Shown in pieces: positions 1-11,387 of a stretch of 64,000 bases of DNA; positions within the stretch are counted from its first letter, which is position 1, and the number at the start of each line of letters is the position of its first letter. Made by a program: the position numbers and the translations under genes. The notes beneath the pieces were generated by a model. It was not told the DNA's origin. It ran no database searches and saw only the letters and a list, made by a program, of their open reading frames with translations. The stretch comes from Acestrorhynchus altus (lineage: Eukaryota; Chordata; Actinopteri; Characiformes; Acestrorhynchidae). The stretch covers positions 5,652,442-5,716,441 of the forward strand of contig CM067504.1 of assembly GCA_034509495.1 (NCBI GenBank). Direction: 5' to 3'.

Positions 1-303
1 ACCTACCACCAAGTTTTATTCCCGTCAGTTGACTCTGGGTGCAACTTTTTTGTGTGTATAGTTTATATTATTCACATTTAAAGTGACATTTCATGTCTTT
101 GTGGTTTTAATGTTGATTAGTAATTTATTCAAAGGTAAAACAAAAAGGCATGTAATGAATATGAAATGTCAGCTTTCAGTTTCAGTATATTTTATTTTCA
201 CATTCAGTTTTTCATTATATTCAGATTTTTCAGATGCACTAGTATATGATTGTTGCCTTAATCACACCCCTTCTTTCACTGTGTTTTGTTACAGTGTTTG
301 ACA
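1..303. other. 5' flank of CCDC17, no gene seen
   Basis: AT-rich sequence without a convincing exon. The short open frames here lack coding character. It presumably carries the promoter or upstream UTR of CCDC17, but I see no clear TATA box or CpG island. Confidence 0.4.
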
Positions 304-407
304 TGGCGACAGTATCCAAAAAACAAAACCTCAGCAGTCAACAGAAGTGTATTGTGACGGGGAAACATGGAGGGGTGATGAGGACAGCAGATCAGAATCA
401 GCTCCAG
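304..407 (+). other. ccdc17: possible upstream exon / N-terminal extension of CCDC17
   Basis: An ATG at 304 opens 35 codons ending at a CAG|GT boundary (407/408). A TTTTAG acceptor sits at 450-455, directly before the ATG at 456. Splicing would join the two in frame at phase 0 and extend the protein by 35 residues. The implied intron is only 48 bp, which is very short for a vertebrate. The recognisable CCDC17 N-terminus begins at 456, so this stretch could equally be 5' UTR. Without splicing the frame stops at 453-455. Confidence 0.35.
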
Positions 408-455
408 GTTTACTGTGTGTTTGGTTTTGTTTTTTTGTGTTTTATTGAGTTTTAG

Positions 456-1940
456 ATGGAACATTTGGGAGAGTTCAGCTGTTCTGACTGTAACATGGCG
501 TTTCGTTCATTTGGCCTTTTGGATAAGCACAAGGCCCACTTCTGTATTGGAAGTGACGCTGGAACCCCAGTAAAGTTAAGGAGAAGACGAGTGGAGAGCG
601 GTCAGCCAGAAAAGACAGCTTTGGGACTTTCCCCAAAACGGACACAAAGCCCCGATCTCGTTTCTGTATGTACAATCTCACAGCAATATTCATATGGGCT
701 GTAATTAACAGTGTAGTGTGGCGTGGGAATTTTTCAGTGTCTCGTGTTTAGCTGTATGTTAAAGTGAGGAATGATGTAGGAAAAGGGCATGAGCAGGTCT
801 GTTTTTCTTTCTGACCAGCTGAGAGAGCAGAGGAATAAGCTGTTAAGGCAGAAAGACAGGCGAGAGGCTGACCCTCAGGACAACATGGATCAGAGCCAAG
901 TCATCAACCAGCTCACTGATGAGGTGAGGGGCCAAATGGAGAGATCTCAACAAACTCCATACAATGGGGGTCTAATACGATTTTCTAGTGTTGATATGTT
1001 GTTACGCATGAGTGAGAAGGTGGCAGTAGATCAACCAGAAACTGTAGGAACTGGGGGAACTAACATCTGAGTCTGGGATACAGCTGACATATCGGTAGTG
1101 ATGGATAAAGGTATAAAGCAGGTGCGATGGCAGGTACCAAAGCATGTGACCAAACTCACTACTTTGTGACTGTACTTTAGGATGTATCTGTAATTTACTT
1201 CATACACACACACCCAATCAGATATATTCATCTTCTCATACACACACCCAATCAGATATATCCACCTGCTCATACACACACCCAATCAGATATATTCATC
1301 TGCTCATACACACACCTAATCAGATATATCCACCTGCTCATACACACACCAAATCAGATATATTCATCTGCTCATACACACCCAATCAGACATATCCACC
1401 TGCTCATACACACACCTGATCAGATATATCCACTTGCTCATACACACACCCAGATATATCCACCTGCTCATGCACACCCAGATATATTCACCTGCTCATA
1501 CACACACTCCAATATATTCAATTGCTCATACATACACCCAGATATATTCACCTGCTCATACACACACACAATCAGATATATCCACCTGCTCATACACACA
1601 CCCAGAAATATTCACCTGCTCATACACACACCCAATCACATATATCCACCTGCTCATACACACACCCAGATATATCCATTTGCTCATACACACACCCAAT
1701 CAGATAAATCTACTTGTCCATGCATTCACCCAATCAGATATATCCAAAACACAACCACTCTTCAGATTAACTGTAATAAAATACAAACAAAATGTAAAAG
1801 TCACGTGCAACCCGCCAAAAAACACACAATAATAATTCTAGCTCAAGAATCAATAAAAAATGACAATGGACAAATGTATTTGGACACATGCTGGGTATTA
1901 CATAGAGTTTATTCTGCTTTTGTTGGAGTAACTGTCTCTG

Positions 1941-2019
<79 letters not shown>

Positions 2020-3982
2020 GAGTCAGTGCAGTGATGGTTTTGGATATGATGTCATCTGCGGGTGCAGACATCATATCAAAAATTAAAATGGAATTTTTTT
2101 GTGTGCTTTATTTTATTTGATACTTTTAATGAAGTATTTTAAATCCAGAGTGTTTCTATTTTATTTTATTATGGGACCTCTGGCCACCCCTGTGAGGCAG
2201 ATATCAGTAGAGGAACAACAGAATGATCGCTCCAGTCCTGTAACAAATCTAGCCTGAAATAACACACACTCTCACTGAGCTGGTAGCTGGGTCTTTCTTC
2301 CTGTGGGTTGCAGAGTGTTTAGGTATTTTCAGCATTAGCCTACTTTCACTCTCTTGTCTTAAAGTGGAGCACTTCAGTTACAAACAGCTCCGTTTACGAT
2401 CGAATAAAATAGCAGGTTGGTTTCTGCTGATAAAGAAGATTTCAATTTCAATATCCTAAAAGTAAAAGTAGTATTATACTGTCTCTAATCTGAGCTCATT
2501 GCAGATTTCATTAATCTTACATTTCAGTTTCACAAGCTCAGGATTTCGATTGAAGAGAGCAGGCCCAGGAGAGCTACAGAGGTGAGTCTCTTTTTACAAG
2601 GTTCAGAAATATTTAATAAAGGGAGACTCCTGAGTGCTGCACCCATTTATTAGTGCACCTCTGGGAATTGGAATATTGTGGAAAATTTATATATGAATTA
2701 TGATTAATGGTTAAATAATAAGAAATGGTTAAGAGTGAATTATTGGTGAAATAGTTCAAGCCTTTAGGTTTTTCTTTTGATCAATATGGCCTTTAGCTCA
2801 TGAAATAGAGCTAAACAGGATTCTCCAATTATTATAATATTTCATAAGATGTTTAAGACATTTTGGCACTGTGGGCAGGTGTTAAGTGCTGCTGGTAAAG
2901 GAAATCAGAATCTGCATAGACCTCATCAGCAGATGGAAGCATGAAGTGCTCTACAATATCCTGGTAGACATACTTGAAAAGTTGCTCGTTTTTCTGCTTC
3001 CGGTCCACATCCCATTGCTTTGAGACAGCACTTTGACAAGAATCAGTAATGACCTTCTTTGGCCGACCCTTTTTTCTGGGTGTCAAGGATTGTATTCTGT
3101 CAGGTCAGCAGTCTTCTCCATGATGCCATCATCATCCTGTGAGCACTGATGAAGGACCTGAGGATGAGAGCCTTTGACTTTACATCTTCAAGGTTGAGCA
3201 ACTAGGTAGGAGTATCTAATAGTGTGGACACCGTGTTTAAACACTCCAGCAGCACTGCTGTACCTGATCCACTCATACCAGCACAACACACACCAACACA
3301 CCCCCACCATATCAGTTTGCAGTGCTGAGAATGACCCACCACCCACATAATACCTGTTCTGTTGCAGTTCTGCAGGTCCTTCTGCATGTTTTTGAATTAT
3401 TTACATTAAAAATGAACCTTTTTGCAATAATCGAATTCCCATAGACACACTAGTATAACTGGCTGTGCTCTCTCTGGGTGGGTAGGATGCCTCCTCCCTC
3501 TCCCTCATCACTCAGCACGATGCTCGACAGTGTAAGGGTCTGGCAGCTGATGCAGCTGAATTGGGCTCCATTTAGTGTTCTTGAAATGCCACATTAAGAA
3601 AAACTGTGTGTGCATGTTTATATTGATCAGAGGGTTCATGGAGAGAGGCTTTGGGAAGCACACCAGCATCATGTACAGAAACTGGCTCAGATCCAAGCCC
3701 ATAACACCCAGCTGGAGCAGCAGAGAGAGGGTGAGCACCCTGTTTACACTCATACGAACAAAAATGTTCAGTACCACAAGAGGCACTTCAACATACAAGC
3801 AAAGCAAAGACAGACGATGTGTTCAGTGACGTGTTTATACTCTGTTTATAAAGGCAAGTTACAGTAAAAGTCCAGAATCATTAGTACTGTATTCCAAAGC
3901 AAACATATGATCTGGCTTTACACTGGATTCTGAAACATTGTTGTGAGGTTTTGAATGCTTTTAGCCCAAGAGCATGACTAAA

Positions 3983-4056
<74 letters not shown>

Positions 4057-7000
4057 ACTCAGAAATTGAGCAGCAACTAGCAGAGCTGTCAAAGCATTGT
4101 AGCTCAGATCATCTGGAGGACCTGCTGCAAGAGCTGAAAGAACAGGAGGAGAAGAACGAAGAGATTCTGCACCAGCTCAGCACCCAGATTAATGGCCTCC
4201 ATGGGTGAGAGAAAAAGAGACACCATCAACGAATTTACACTCATGATCAAAAAATAGTTGCACCAAGAAGGCATCAAACAGCAGCAATGGAATTGCTGAT
4301 TATGGTGAAATGGTGATTAGGTTTGACATCATGAGAAGTGTGATGATTCTAATTTCTTGAGCAGGCCTTATCGCTGTACATGAATGAATGTATAAGGTCT
4401 TCCTGTTGCACATGCTTTCCATTCTGACTCATGCTGTTGTGTTGGTAGCATCCTTTCCAAGCGAAGTGTGCCTTGGAGAAGAGTTTGAAAGGGCTTCAGG
4501 AAGTGGAATGGTCTTATCAGCACATTGTATGCCATATTGGTCATGCAGATATTACAGATATGCTGTTGGCAGCAGTGGATAGTCATGTGCCAGCGAAATA
4601 AAGGATCTGTGAGACCTATACAAACCACCGGAGAGGGATGACTGCTGCTGCCAAACAGCTGGCAAACAGCTGCACAATGCAAGACTACATGCACATAGAC
4701 TATTACAGTGACTGCACACCACATCGATGTCACTGAAAACTGCAAAGACATCACACTCAGAATGGCAGCAGGTCATCTTCAGTGATGAGTCCTGTTTTTG
4801 TCTTGGTGGAGATGACCAGTGAATCTGTGTGTGCATCACCAGACCTATCCCAGACACTTCCTTCTGAGTGCAACCTTTTTTTGACAATGTGTGTAACCAT
4901 GTTATCCATGGTTTATTTTATATTTTTTTACACCACTGGTTGAACTGAAATGTCTTTTAGGATGAAAGAAGCTGATGTTTCTTCAAACCTTGTTGAGGAA
5001 AAGAAGACTCAACATGTCACCTTGGACCTGATCTCTGTGGATGGTCCACTCTCTAGTCAGATAAGGTCTGGCTCATCTCACCATGGTCTGTTGGTCAGGA
5101 AACTGGTAACCATCAGAAAACTACTACCTACAATATCTTAACTTTAATATTCATTCCTTCAAGAAAATGCCAGTGGAAACCCCCTGAAGAGTGTATAGGG
5201 GCCACAGAGGTATTGCTAGGGGGCATCAGTTAAGCTTTTGATCTTCTTCTGTTGTCTAAAGGAAAAATCCTTCCAAAATGTGGAGCTATTTCAACAAATG
5301 TAATTTAAGGTGTGCTATTATGTAAATAATAGCAGCCACTTTATGTCTGACCAAGAAAACCAAGCAGGATACACAGCGGTGAGTAACTGCTGGTAGGCTT
5401 CACATGCACCAACAAAAAATGATCGACTACAGTTCTGCAAGCTTGGTAAAGTTAGGTTAATATTGGATTCAGATGATTTTGGCATCTCATCTCTGCTGTT
5501 CTTTCCAGACAATGTTCTAAAACCTCTGAAATTATACTTTTAAAATTGTGGTGGAAAAGAGAACAAACTACAATCATTGTACTTTGTCAATATTTCCAAT
5601 GTTGTGACACATCCATATGACATAGATTGTGATATGACATCATCTGTTATTCATCCATATTTAGATTTTCATTAGTGGATTCAATTTTCATGTGGACTGC
5701 CAAACATTTTGTGGTGGGCCAAGTGGGCTGTGAGGCATCTTTAAGATGCCTAGAGTTTGAACTCTAATACTATTACCAATATATTGATGGTTAATTTGAG
5801 CTGGGGCATGCTTCTTATTGTTACAGATCATTGCGTCTAGCCTACATGCATTCCGGTGGCTCTGATCCGGAGGTTCTGGCCCACATGCATGACCTTCAGG
5901 CTGAGGCTTACACACTAGAACAAGCCAGAGCTAGAACCGAGGACAGGGCAGTGAAAAGACGTGAGTAATGCAGTGTGTGGTGGTCTGTTATCTTCTGTTC
6001 AATCATAATCCTCATCATTCTCCACAGGAGCAAAGCCCCCTCATCGAACTATGGACTCAGATATAGTGGCAGTACAGCACGAGAACCAGAGGCTGGAGGA
6101 GGAGATCCTCAGATTGCAGCTGGTCAGAGAGAGACACAGAAGGGAAGAAGGTAAGTCTCATCAGCTGAGAAGTTGTTTGGATTATCCTGTAGAGCCAATA
6201 ATGATGCTGCAGCTGCAAGCTGCCAGTTATTAAGGGTGGATGGATGGATGGTTAGATAGATAGTGGAAGGATGGAAGGATGTATTCCCAAGAAGTATACT
6301 ACATATATATGTTAAATGTCCAAATGTTTGTGGACATCACATCTAATTAATGCATTCAGCTACTTTAAGTTGCTCCCAGTGCTAATGCACACACAGCTTG
6401 TCCAGTCCCTCTGGAGAAGTACTGCCAATAGAATAGGCAGAAAACCTTGATCTTATTGGCACTGTGTCTAATGCATTGAGCTGAGAAGCAGTGGAACTGT
6501 GTTCTCTGGAATGATGGTGCATTTGGGATGAGCTGGGGAGTCGTGGCTGAGGTGGGGTGGTGATGCAGAAATGCTGTTGTTGAAGGCAACCAAATCTTCA
6601 CAGCAAAGCGGGGGTGGTTACCCCAACAAAAGCAGGATAAATTCTGTTGATTTTGGAAGAAACAGTGACCAAACTGTCCCAATACTTTTGTCCACATAGT
6701 GTATTTTTACATATGCAAAACTTTGAAGAAAATTTCTTTGATTGTTGGCTTTTTACTCTAGCTGGTTCCGCACCCCATCAATTTCAAAGGCATCAGATTC
6801 ATCAGCTGGCCAGTCTGCAGGCAGAAATATCCAGCCTGAAGAGGGAGTTGGAGAGAAGCAGGGATAAAAGAGGTCCTTCACCTCCCCCAACAATCCCTGG
6901 AGATCCTCTTGCCCAAACAGATCCAGCTCTTGTGAGTTTTATCTGCATTATTTATTATGAGATTACATATCTTCACGTTTGGAAATTTCATGTGATTTCA

Positions 7001-10000
7001 CCTCCCACTTGTCTTGTGATGTTAAAGATCAGGTAGTATCTCCATGGATACATGGGACAAGTAGTGAAAGACACCAATTTTCATTGTTTTTTTTACACCT
7101 CTATTGGTTTTGTTCAATCACTCTAACAGGATTATACACTGAGAAGTTCAGTAATGGGCAGACATGTTCCTGACCCTTTGGACACACTTGGTCCCGCTCC
7201 GTATGACCCTGCGTGAGTGAGATTCTCTCATTACATTCTTTATCTCTTAGTGAAACTCTGTATTGACATTTCATCAAAGTAAACATGCAACAACACTAAT
7301 TATAAAGTGTGTGTCTGCAGGGCTGGATTTGTGATCTTCTATGACATGGTGTTGGGTGTGGATGCCACTTTTACAGCCCTTTGTCTTGTAGCCGGATTGT
7401 ACTCTGAGGGGCAAGAGTTGGGACAGCTCATCCTTATGCCAACTGTCCAGTGCCAGCCTGCTGGGACTCTGGCCTATCCTTTCCCTGGAAACACTGCCTT
7501 ACTGGCTATCAAACAGCCTGTGCCAGGGTGAGACAGCGTTGTGTGTTCATTTGGTGTCATCTTAAAACACATTAGAGCCAAAGGAAAGCTAAGAGTTAAA
7601 AAGCTTTCATTGTAATTACAGGTTGCTTATCTTGGATTAGACTGGATATTGAAGTGTGATGTGACATTAGCTGTGTTTCTTTCTTGGAGTAGCAGAATCG
7701 TGCCCTCAGACTTTTGCATCTAAAAAGCTGTTTTTAAAACCATCTCTTAACTTCCACATCTACAACTTGTAGACTGCAGCCATCTCCATTGCTCTCTGTG
7801 GTCCTGGAGGTTCAGGCTGCTGGGGGGTTGGACTCATCTGGTCTGGGGACCTGTGACCTTGTACCCCAAGGCTGGACCACGCTTCAGCTCTTTGACCAGC
7901 ACAACCAGATTCAGAGTGGATATTGGAGGCTTCCATTTCACTGTATGCCTGTGAGGCCCTCCCTCAGTCCAGCCCAGCTCAACTCTGTTCCTCGGGTAAA
8001 AACATGTTCATGTTTTTTATATCAAGCTTTGATTTAAGAGTTTTGTAAAGAGTCGATAGGAATTAAAGATTTTCTTGGAACTGTAAATCCAAGATTGTTT
8101 CAGGAAAATGATTACAAATATAGACTGATATGGGCAATGACATTCTCTCTCAGTTCCTGCAGATTTTGCTGTAGGGGTGGAGTGTTGAGTGCATTTGAAG
8201 TACAGGGGTTGGACAATGAAACTGAAGCACCTGGTTTTACACAGTAGTTTATTAGTATGGTGTACTAGAGCCTCCTTTTGCAGCCAATACAGCATCAATT
8301 CATCTTGGGAATGACATTTTTTGGATACAATCCGGGTTAGCACCCCAACATCCCTTTCAGACAGCTTCCTCTTGCGTCCACAGTTAATCCTGTTGGATGT
8401 GGTTGGTCCTTCTTGGTGGTGCTGACATTACCCTGGATACCGTGGCTCTTGATACATCACAAAGACTTGCTGTCTTGGTCACAGATGCGCCAGCAAGACA
8501 TGCTCCAACAGTTTGTCCTCTTTTGAACTCTGGTATTTCCCCCATCATTTTGGTATGTCCCCCATAATTTCACACTCTGCTCTTACTAGTGCAATGTGCA
8601 GTTAATGAAGATTGGCCACCAGGCTGCTCCAATTTAGCCATGAAACCTCCCACAATACAATGACAGGTGTTTCAGTTTCATTGTCCAACCCCTGTATGTT
8701 CAAATACAAAATATATTTGGTTCATTAAGATGAGATAAAATAATCTTTTATCAATCCAGCATATAATAATTATGTCCAATGATATAAATATGTCCAAAGG
8801 CATCCCACATGTTTTCAATCAGAGTTAGGTCTGACAATGCAACTGGCAATGGCATAGTATTTGTGTATTCAAGGCGAGATCTTGTGGACGACTGCTGTCT
8901 TGTTGGAATAGAGCACTGGAGTGGTTGTGGGACCTCGTTAACTTAACATTGGACTTTCAAAGACCAAAGATGATCTGACATTATACAAAATTGTCTGGTT
9001 TGACCACAAACCATTGATCTTGGTGTTGACCACGGTCCCTCCACTCACATTGGTCATCTCCACCCAAAACAAAAAGTAGGACTCATCACTGAAGATGACC
9101 CGCTCCCATTAGAAGTGACTCCATGAGTCTGGTGTGACACCATTGCAGTTATGCATTGCAGTCAGTTGATTCCTACTGGGCGCAACAGTTTTTTGACAAT
9201 GAGTGTATAAAGCATATGTTATTATTTTGTCCAAAAGTGGACAAAATGAAACTTTCTCCCCCCACACTTTTCTGAAAAAGCTTTACACAAGATGGTTTAT
9301 TGCTGTGAGGATTTGATTGCATTAAGCTGTTACATTTTTAATAATAAATGCCAATTAACGCTGTCATCTGTCAGCAATGATTGCATCTTAGAGGAATCTG
9401 GATACTTTAGGACATTCACAGGTCTTCACTTTTTCTATGTTTTGTTATGTCACAGCCTTATCCCAAAATGGATACAATTAATGTTTCTACACACAATAAC
9501 CTACAATGACAAAGTGAAAAAGGTTTGTTTGCAAAAATATAACATGTACATAAGAATTCACAGCATTTGGCACGACACTGAAAATCGTGTTTCCACTGAT
9601 CATCCTTCAGATGTTTCTACAGTGTGATTGGAGACCTGTGGTAAATTCAGTTGATTGGACATGAGTTGGAAAGACACACACCTATTTATTTAAGGTCCCA
9701 GAGTAGACAGTGCATGTCAAAGCACGAACCAAACCATGAAATCTAAGGAATTGTCTGTAGACCTCTGAGAGAGGATTGTATTGAGACACAGATCTGGAGA
9801 AGGGTACAGAAAAAATATCTGCTGCATTGAAGCACAGTGGCCTCCATTGAGCAAAAGCTGTGAATACTTATGCACATCATATTTTTTGTGGTTTATTCTT
9901 TCTTATAAATTTGCAAAACGTTCAAACACACTTGTCTCACTTTGTCATCGTGGGGTACTGTGTGTAGAATTTTGAAGGACAAAATGAATTGTATCAATTT

Positions 10001-10455
10001 TGGAACAAGGCTGTAACATAAAGCTGTGAATACTCCCAGGTGCACTGTGAATCTAATCCCAATGTCATTACTGTGTTTCTCACTGGTCAGTTGGGAAAAA
10101 TGGAGCTTTGCCTTCGTCTGGTCAATGCTCGTGATGGAGGAGTCCAGTCTCTTGACAAAGTTGATCCTAATAACACCAACCATTACAAATATCCACCAAT
10201 GGTAGGAAGTTCAGGATTATCTAATTTTGTGGTTATTTTATCTACATCTTTGTACTTTATGTTGAAAATCTCTATATCTACATGGAAACTATGACATTTT
10301 GACCTGGCTGCTCATAATCCTTTCAATTCATTCTTAGTTTGAAGTCTAGAATTGTGACAGCAGTTGTTGCCTTCTTGTTTTCCTCATTGCAGGTGACCTC
10401 AAACATTCCTGGAAGGTCAAGCACCACACCCAACAACACAACAACTTCCAACTAA
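456..10455 (+). CDS. ccdc17: CCDC17, coiled-coil domain containing 17 (14 coding exons)
   Basis: Coding exons: 456-665, 819-923, 2528-2581, 3631-3730, 4063-4204, 4961-5065, 5827-5960, 6028-6150, 6762-6931, 7130-7212, 7321-7527, 7773-7995, 10091-10201, 10393-10455. They sum to 1830 nt (609 aa plus stop); from memory human CCDC17 is about 620 aa. Residues 9-30 form a C2HC zinc-finger-like motif (C9, C12, H25, C30). Long charged, Gln/Glu/Leu-rich coiled coils follow (exons 2-5 and 7-9), then a conserved globular C-terminal part with the segments LGPAPYDPA and FVIFYDMVLG, which identify the family. The molecular function is poorly known. The donor at 5065 is chosen over 5105 because only it keeps frame with the next exon. 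The largest intron (7996-10090) is filled with transposon debris. NASP lies tail to tail downstream. Splice sites were read by eye, so small exons could be missed. Confidence 0.88.
1204..1747. repeat. minisatellite, roughly 35-38-bp unit, in CCDC17 intron 2
   Basis: About 14 tandem degenerate units of the form CATACACACACCCAATCAG followed by ATATATYCACCTGCT. Some units lack the CAATCAG block. The open frames running through it are by-products of the repeat and are not genes. Confidence 0.9.
1860..1942. mobile_element. end fragment of a TIR DNA transposon (GGACAAAAGTATTGGGACA family)
   Basis: Contains a degenerate GGACAAATGTATTTGGACAC terminal motif and the internal TTTTGTTGGAGTAACTGTC segment. 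Both are also seen near 27420-27545 and 49970-50045. It is truncated by the adjacent TA microsatellite. Confidence 0.5.
1944..2016. repeat. (TA)n microsatellite
   Basis: An almost perfect run of about 36 TA units in CCDC17 intron 2. Confidence 0.98.
2845..3120 (-). pseudogene. Tc1-like transposase fragment
   Basis: On the minus strand a 77-codon frame (3086-2853) contains GRPKK and then FLYQQHLTPAHSAK. The latter resembles the Tc1 transposase segment around the second catalytic Asp (usually QQDLAPAHSAK). The Asp is replaced by His, and the flanks are missing, so this is a dead fragment in CCDC17 intron 3. Confidence 0.65.
3205..3385. mobile_element. dispersed fish DNA-transposon-type repeat fragment
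   Basis: Carries the block AGTGTGGACACCGTGTTTAA, then a run on CACTCCAGCAGCACTGCTG and CTCATACCAGCACAACACAC. I recognise this as a common interspersed repeat in teleosts; class assignment is uncertain. Confidence 0.5.
3984..4055. repeat. (TG)n microsatellite abutting a CCDC17 acceptor
   Basis: About 35 TG units end only 7 bp before the acceptor of the exon at 4063-4204, so the repeat takes the place of the usual polypyrimidine tract. Confidence 0.97.
4236..4895 (+). mobile_element. decayed Tc1/mariner-like element (TACACTCAT family), internally deleted
   Basis: Terminal inverted repeats start TACACTCATGATCAAAAAAT at the left and end with TTTTGACAATGTGTGTA at the right, at TA dinucleotides. 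The interior holds a degraded transposase, including the GTCATCTTCAGTGATGAGTC block (FSDES, first catalytic Asp region). Related copies lie near 8990-9205, 38254, 53340, 55640, 56820, 59130 and 61050. Confidence 0.8.
6240..6299. repeat. GGAT/GATA-type simple repeat
   Basis: A short degenerate run of GGATGGATGG, TAGATAGATAG and GGAAGGATGG following the exon at 6028-6150. Confidence 0.7.
6300..6705. mobile_element. non-autonomous DNA transposon with GGACAAAAGTATTGGGACA-type TIRs
   Basis: The left end ATGTCCAAATGTTTGTGGACA and the right end TGTCCCAATACTTTTGTCCA form inverted repeats. The interior has the CAGTGGAACTGTGTTCTCTG block that recurs near 63607 and, in inverse, near 50720. It lies in CCDC17 intron 8. 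Confidence 0.7.
8203..8694. mobile_element. Tc1/mariner MITE with perfect TA target duplication
   Basis: TIRs CAGGGGTTGGACAATGAAAC (left) and its inverse TTTCATTGTCCAACCCCTG (right) are flanked by TA on both sides (8201-8202 and 8695-8696). The interior of about 430 bp keeps transposase-derived sequence on the minus strand but no long open frame. It lies in CCDC17 intron 12. Confidence 0.85.
8800..9215 (-). mobile_element. partial TACACTCAT-family Tc1-like copy, minus orientation
   Basis: Includes CATTGGTCATCTCCACCCA and GACTCATCACTGAAGATGAC, the reverse of the FSDES transposase block. It ends with TTTTTTGACAATGAGTGTA, the family terminus. The left boundary is unclear. Confidence 0.65.
9405..10032. 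mobile_element. internally deleted Tc1-like element
   Basis: Inverted outer segments surround the remnant: TATGTCACAGCCTTATCCCA with CAATGACAAAGTGAAAAAGG at the left, and CACTTTGTCATCGTGGGG with GGAACAAGGCTGTAACATA at the right. This is the IR/DR layout of fish Tc1 elements. The interior keeps short transposase-like pieces. A similar right end occurs at about 40915-41020. Confidence 0.7.
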
Positions 10456-10545
10456 TCCTCCACTTTTATTACACACGCAAACCGAACACATGAACTCTGG
10501 TCAGAGGTGGGAATAGAGATAAACCCCACCCAATCTATTCTTAAA
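10456..10545. other. CCDC17 3' region
   Basis: Follows the TAA stop. I see no canonical AATAAA in these 90 bases, so the CCDC17 polyadenylation site is not identified. Confidence 0.3.
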
Positions 10546-11387
10546 TGCACTCCTTCACAAAAAATAATACACCACAAAAGAATTACTGGAATGCAATGAA
10601 ACTAGTCTGGATACAAGATGAGGTTGGGCATGGAGGCACAAAGGTTCTGTACGGCATCCCACAGCACATTTGCCCACAGATGCTGCGCTTCATAGGTAGA
10701 CACCAATGTCAAGAGCAAATATGCACCATTGGTTGTTGATGTCCCTTATATCATTACTAGGTTGACCAAGTGTTCTATGCGATGGCTCCCCAGAACATCA
10801 CTCCAACATTTGGGGCAGTTTATTGGTCCACGGCAATGACAGGATTGAAGTGCTCACTACGAGGCCTCTATACTCGATCACAATGAGACCCTGTTCACTG
10901 TGACTGTGTGCCCTCGTGTAACCGTGGCTCCCAAAACCTCCTAAGCTTGGTCAGAACGGCTTGGATGGTGGACAATTCATTGAAACAACCATCCTGCTTC
11001 TCTCAGTCCAATGATGCGCCTCCAGGTTTTTTTATATGGTTTTGATGGACACTGTTATCCCATAATGCAATGTGAAACAGAATGAGAGAAGCTATTCATG
11101 GCTGGCAAAATAAATACACAATGGATAACAATGAGTCAGTGAAATATGTTGGCATAGCAACACATCAAAATGGGTTAGTACAGTAATATTTTGTGTACTA
11201 ACCTGCCAAACCCACACTATTAATATTAGTTTATAGTCTATAACTCAGTATTAGTGTGAGGTACACAATTGGAATACAGCTCCAGTGTCTAATCACAGCA
11301 CTCCTGTAATCAATTACATATCTGCCTAAGACAGAACTGCATGCTCCATCATGTCCATCTGGGTGTTATTTTTTGTCAAGGAGTGTA
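10546..11387. mobile_element. decayed Tc1-like element with about 27-bp TIRs
   Basis: The left terminus GCACTCCTTCACAAAAAATA and the right terminus TATTTTTTGTCAAGGAGTGTA are inverse copies. The interior has no long open frame. It lies between the convergent genes CCDC17 and NASP. Confidence 0.7.

Noticed and set aside
1434..1832. 132-codon His/Thr-rich open frame
   Set aside because: It is a translation of the 37-bp minisatellite, open in more than one frame.
5066..5105. Extension of CCDC17 exon 6 to the GT at 5106
   Set aside because: It would leave the exon in phase 0, while the next exon (5827) needs phase 2. The donor at 5065 restores the frame and gives an exact codon total.
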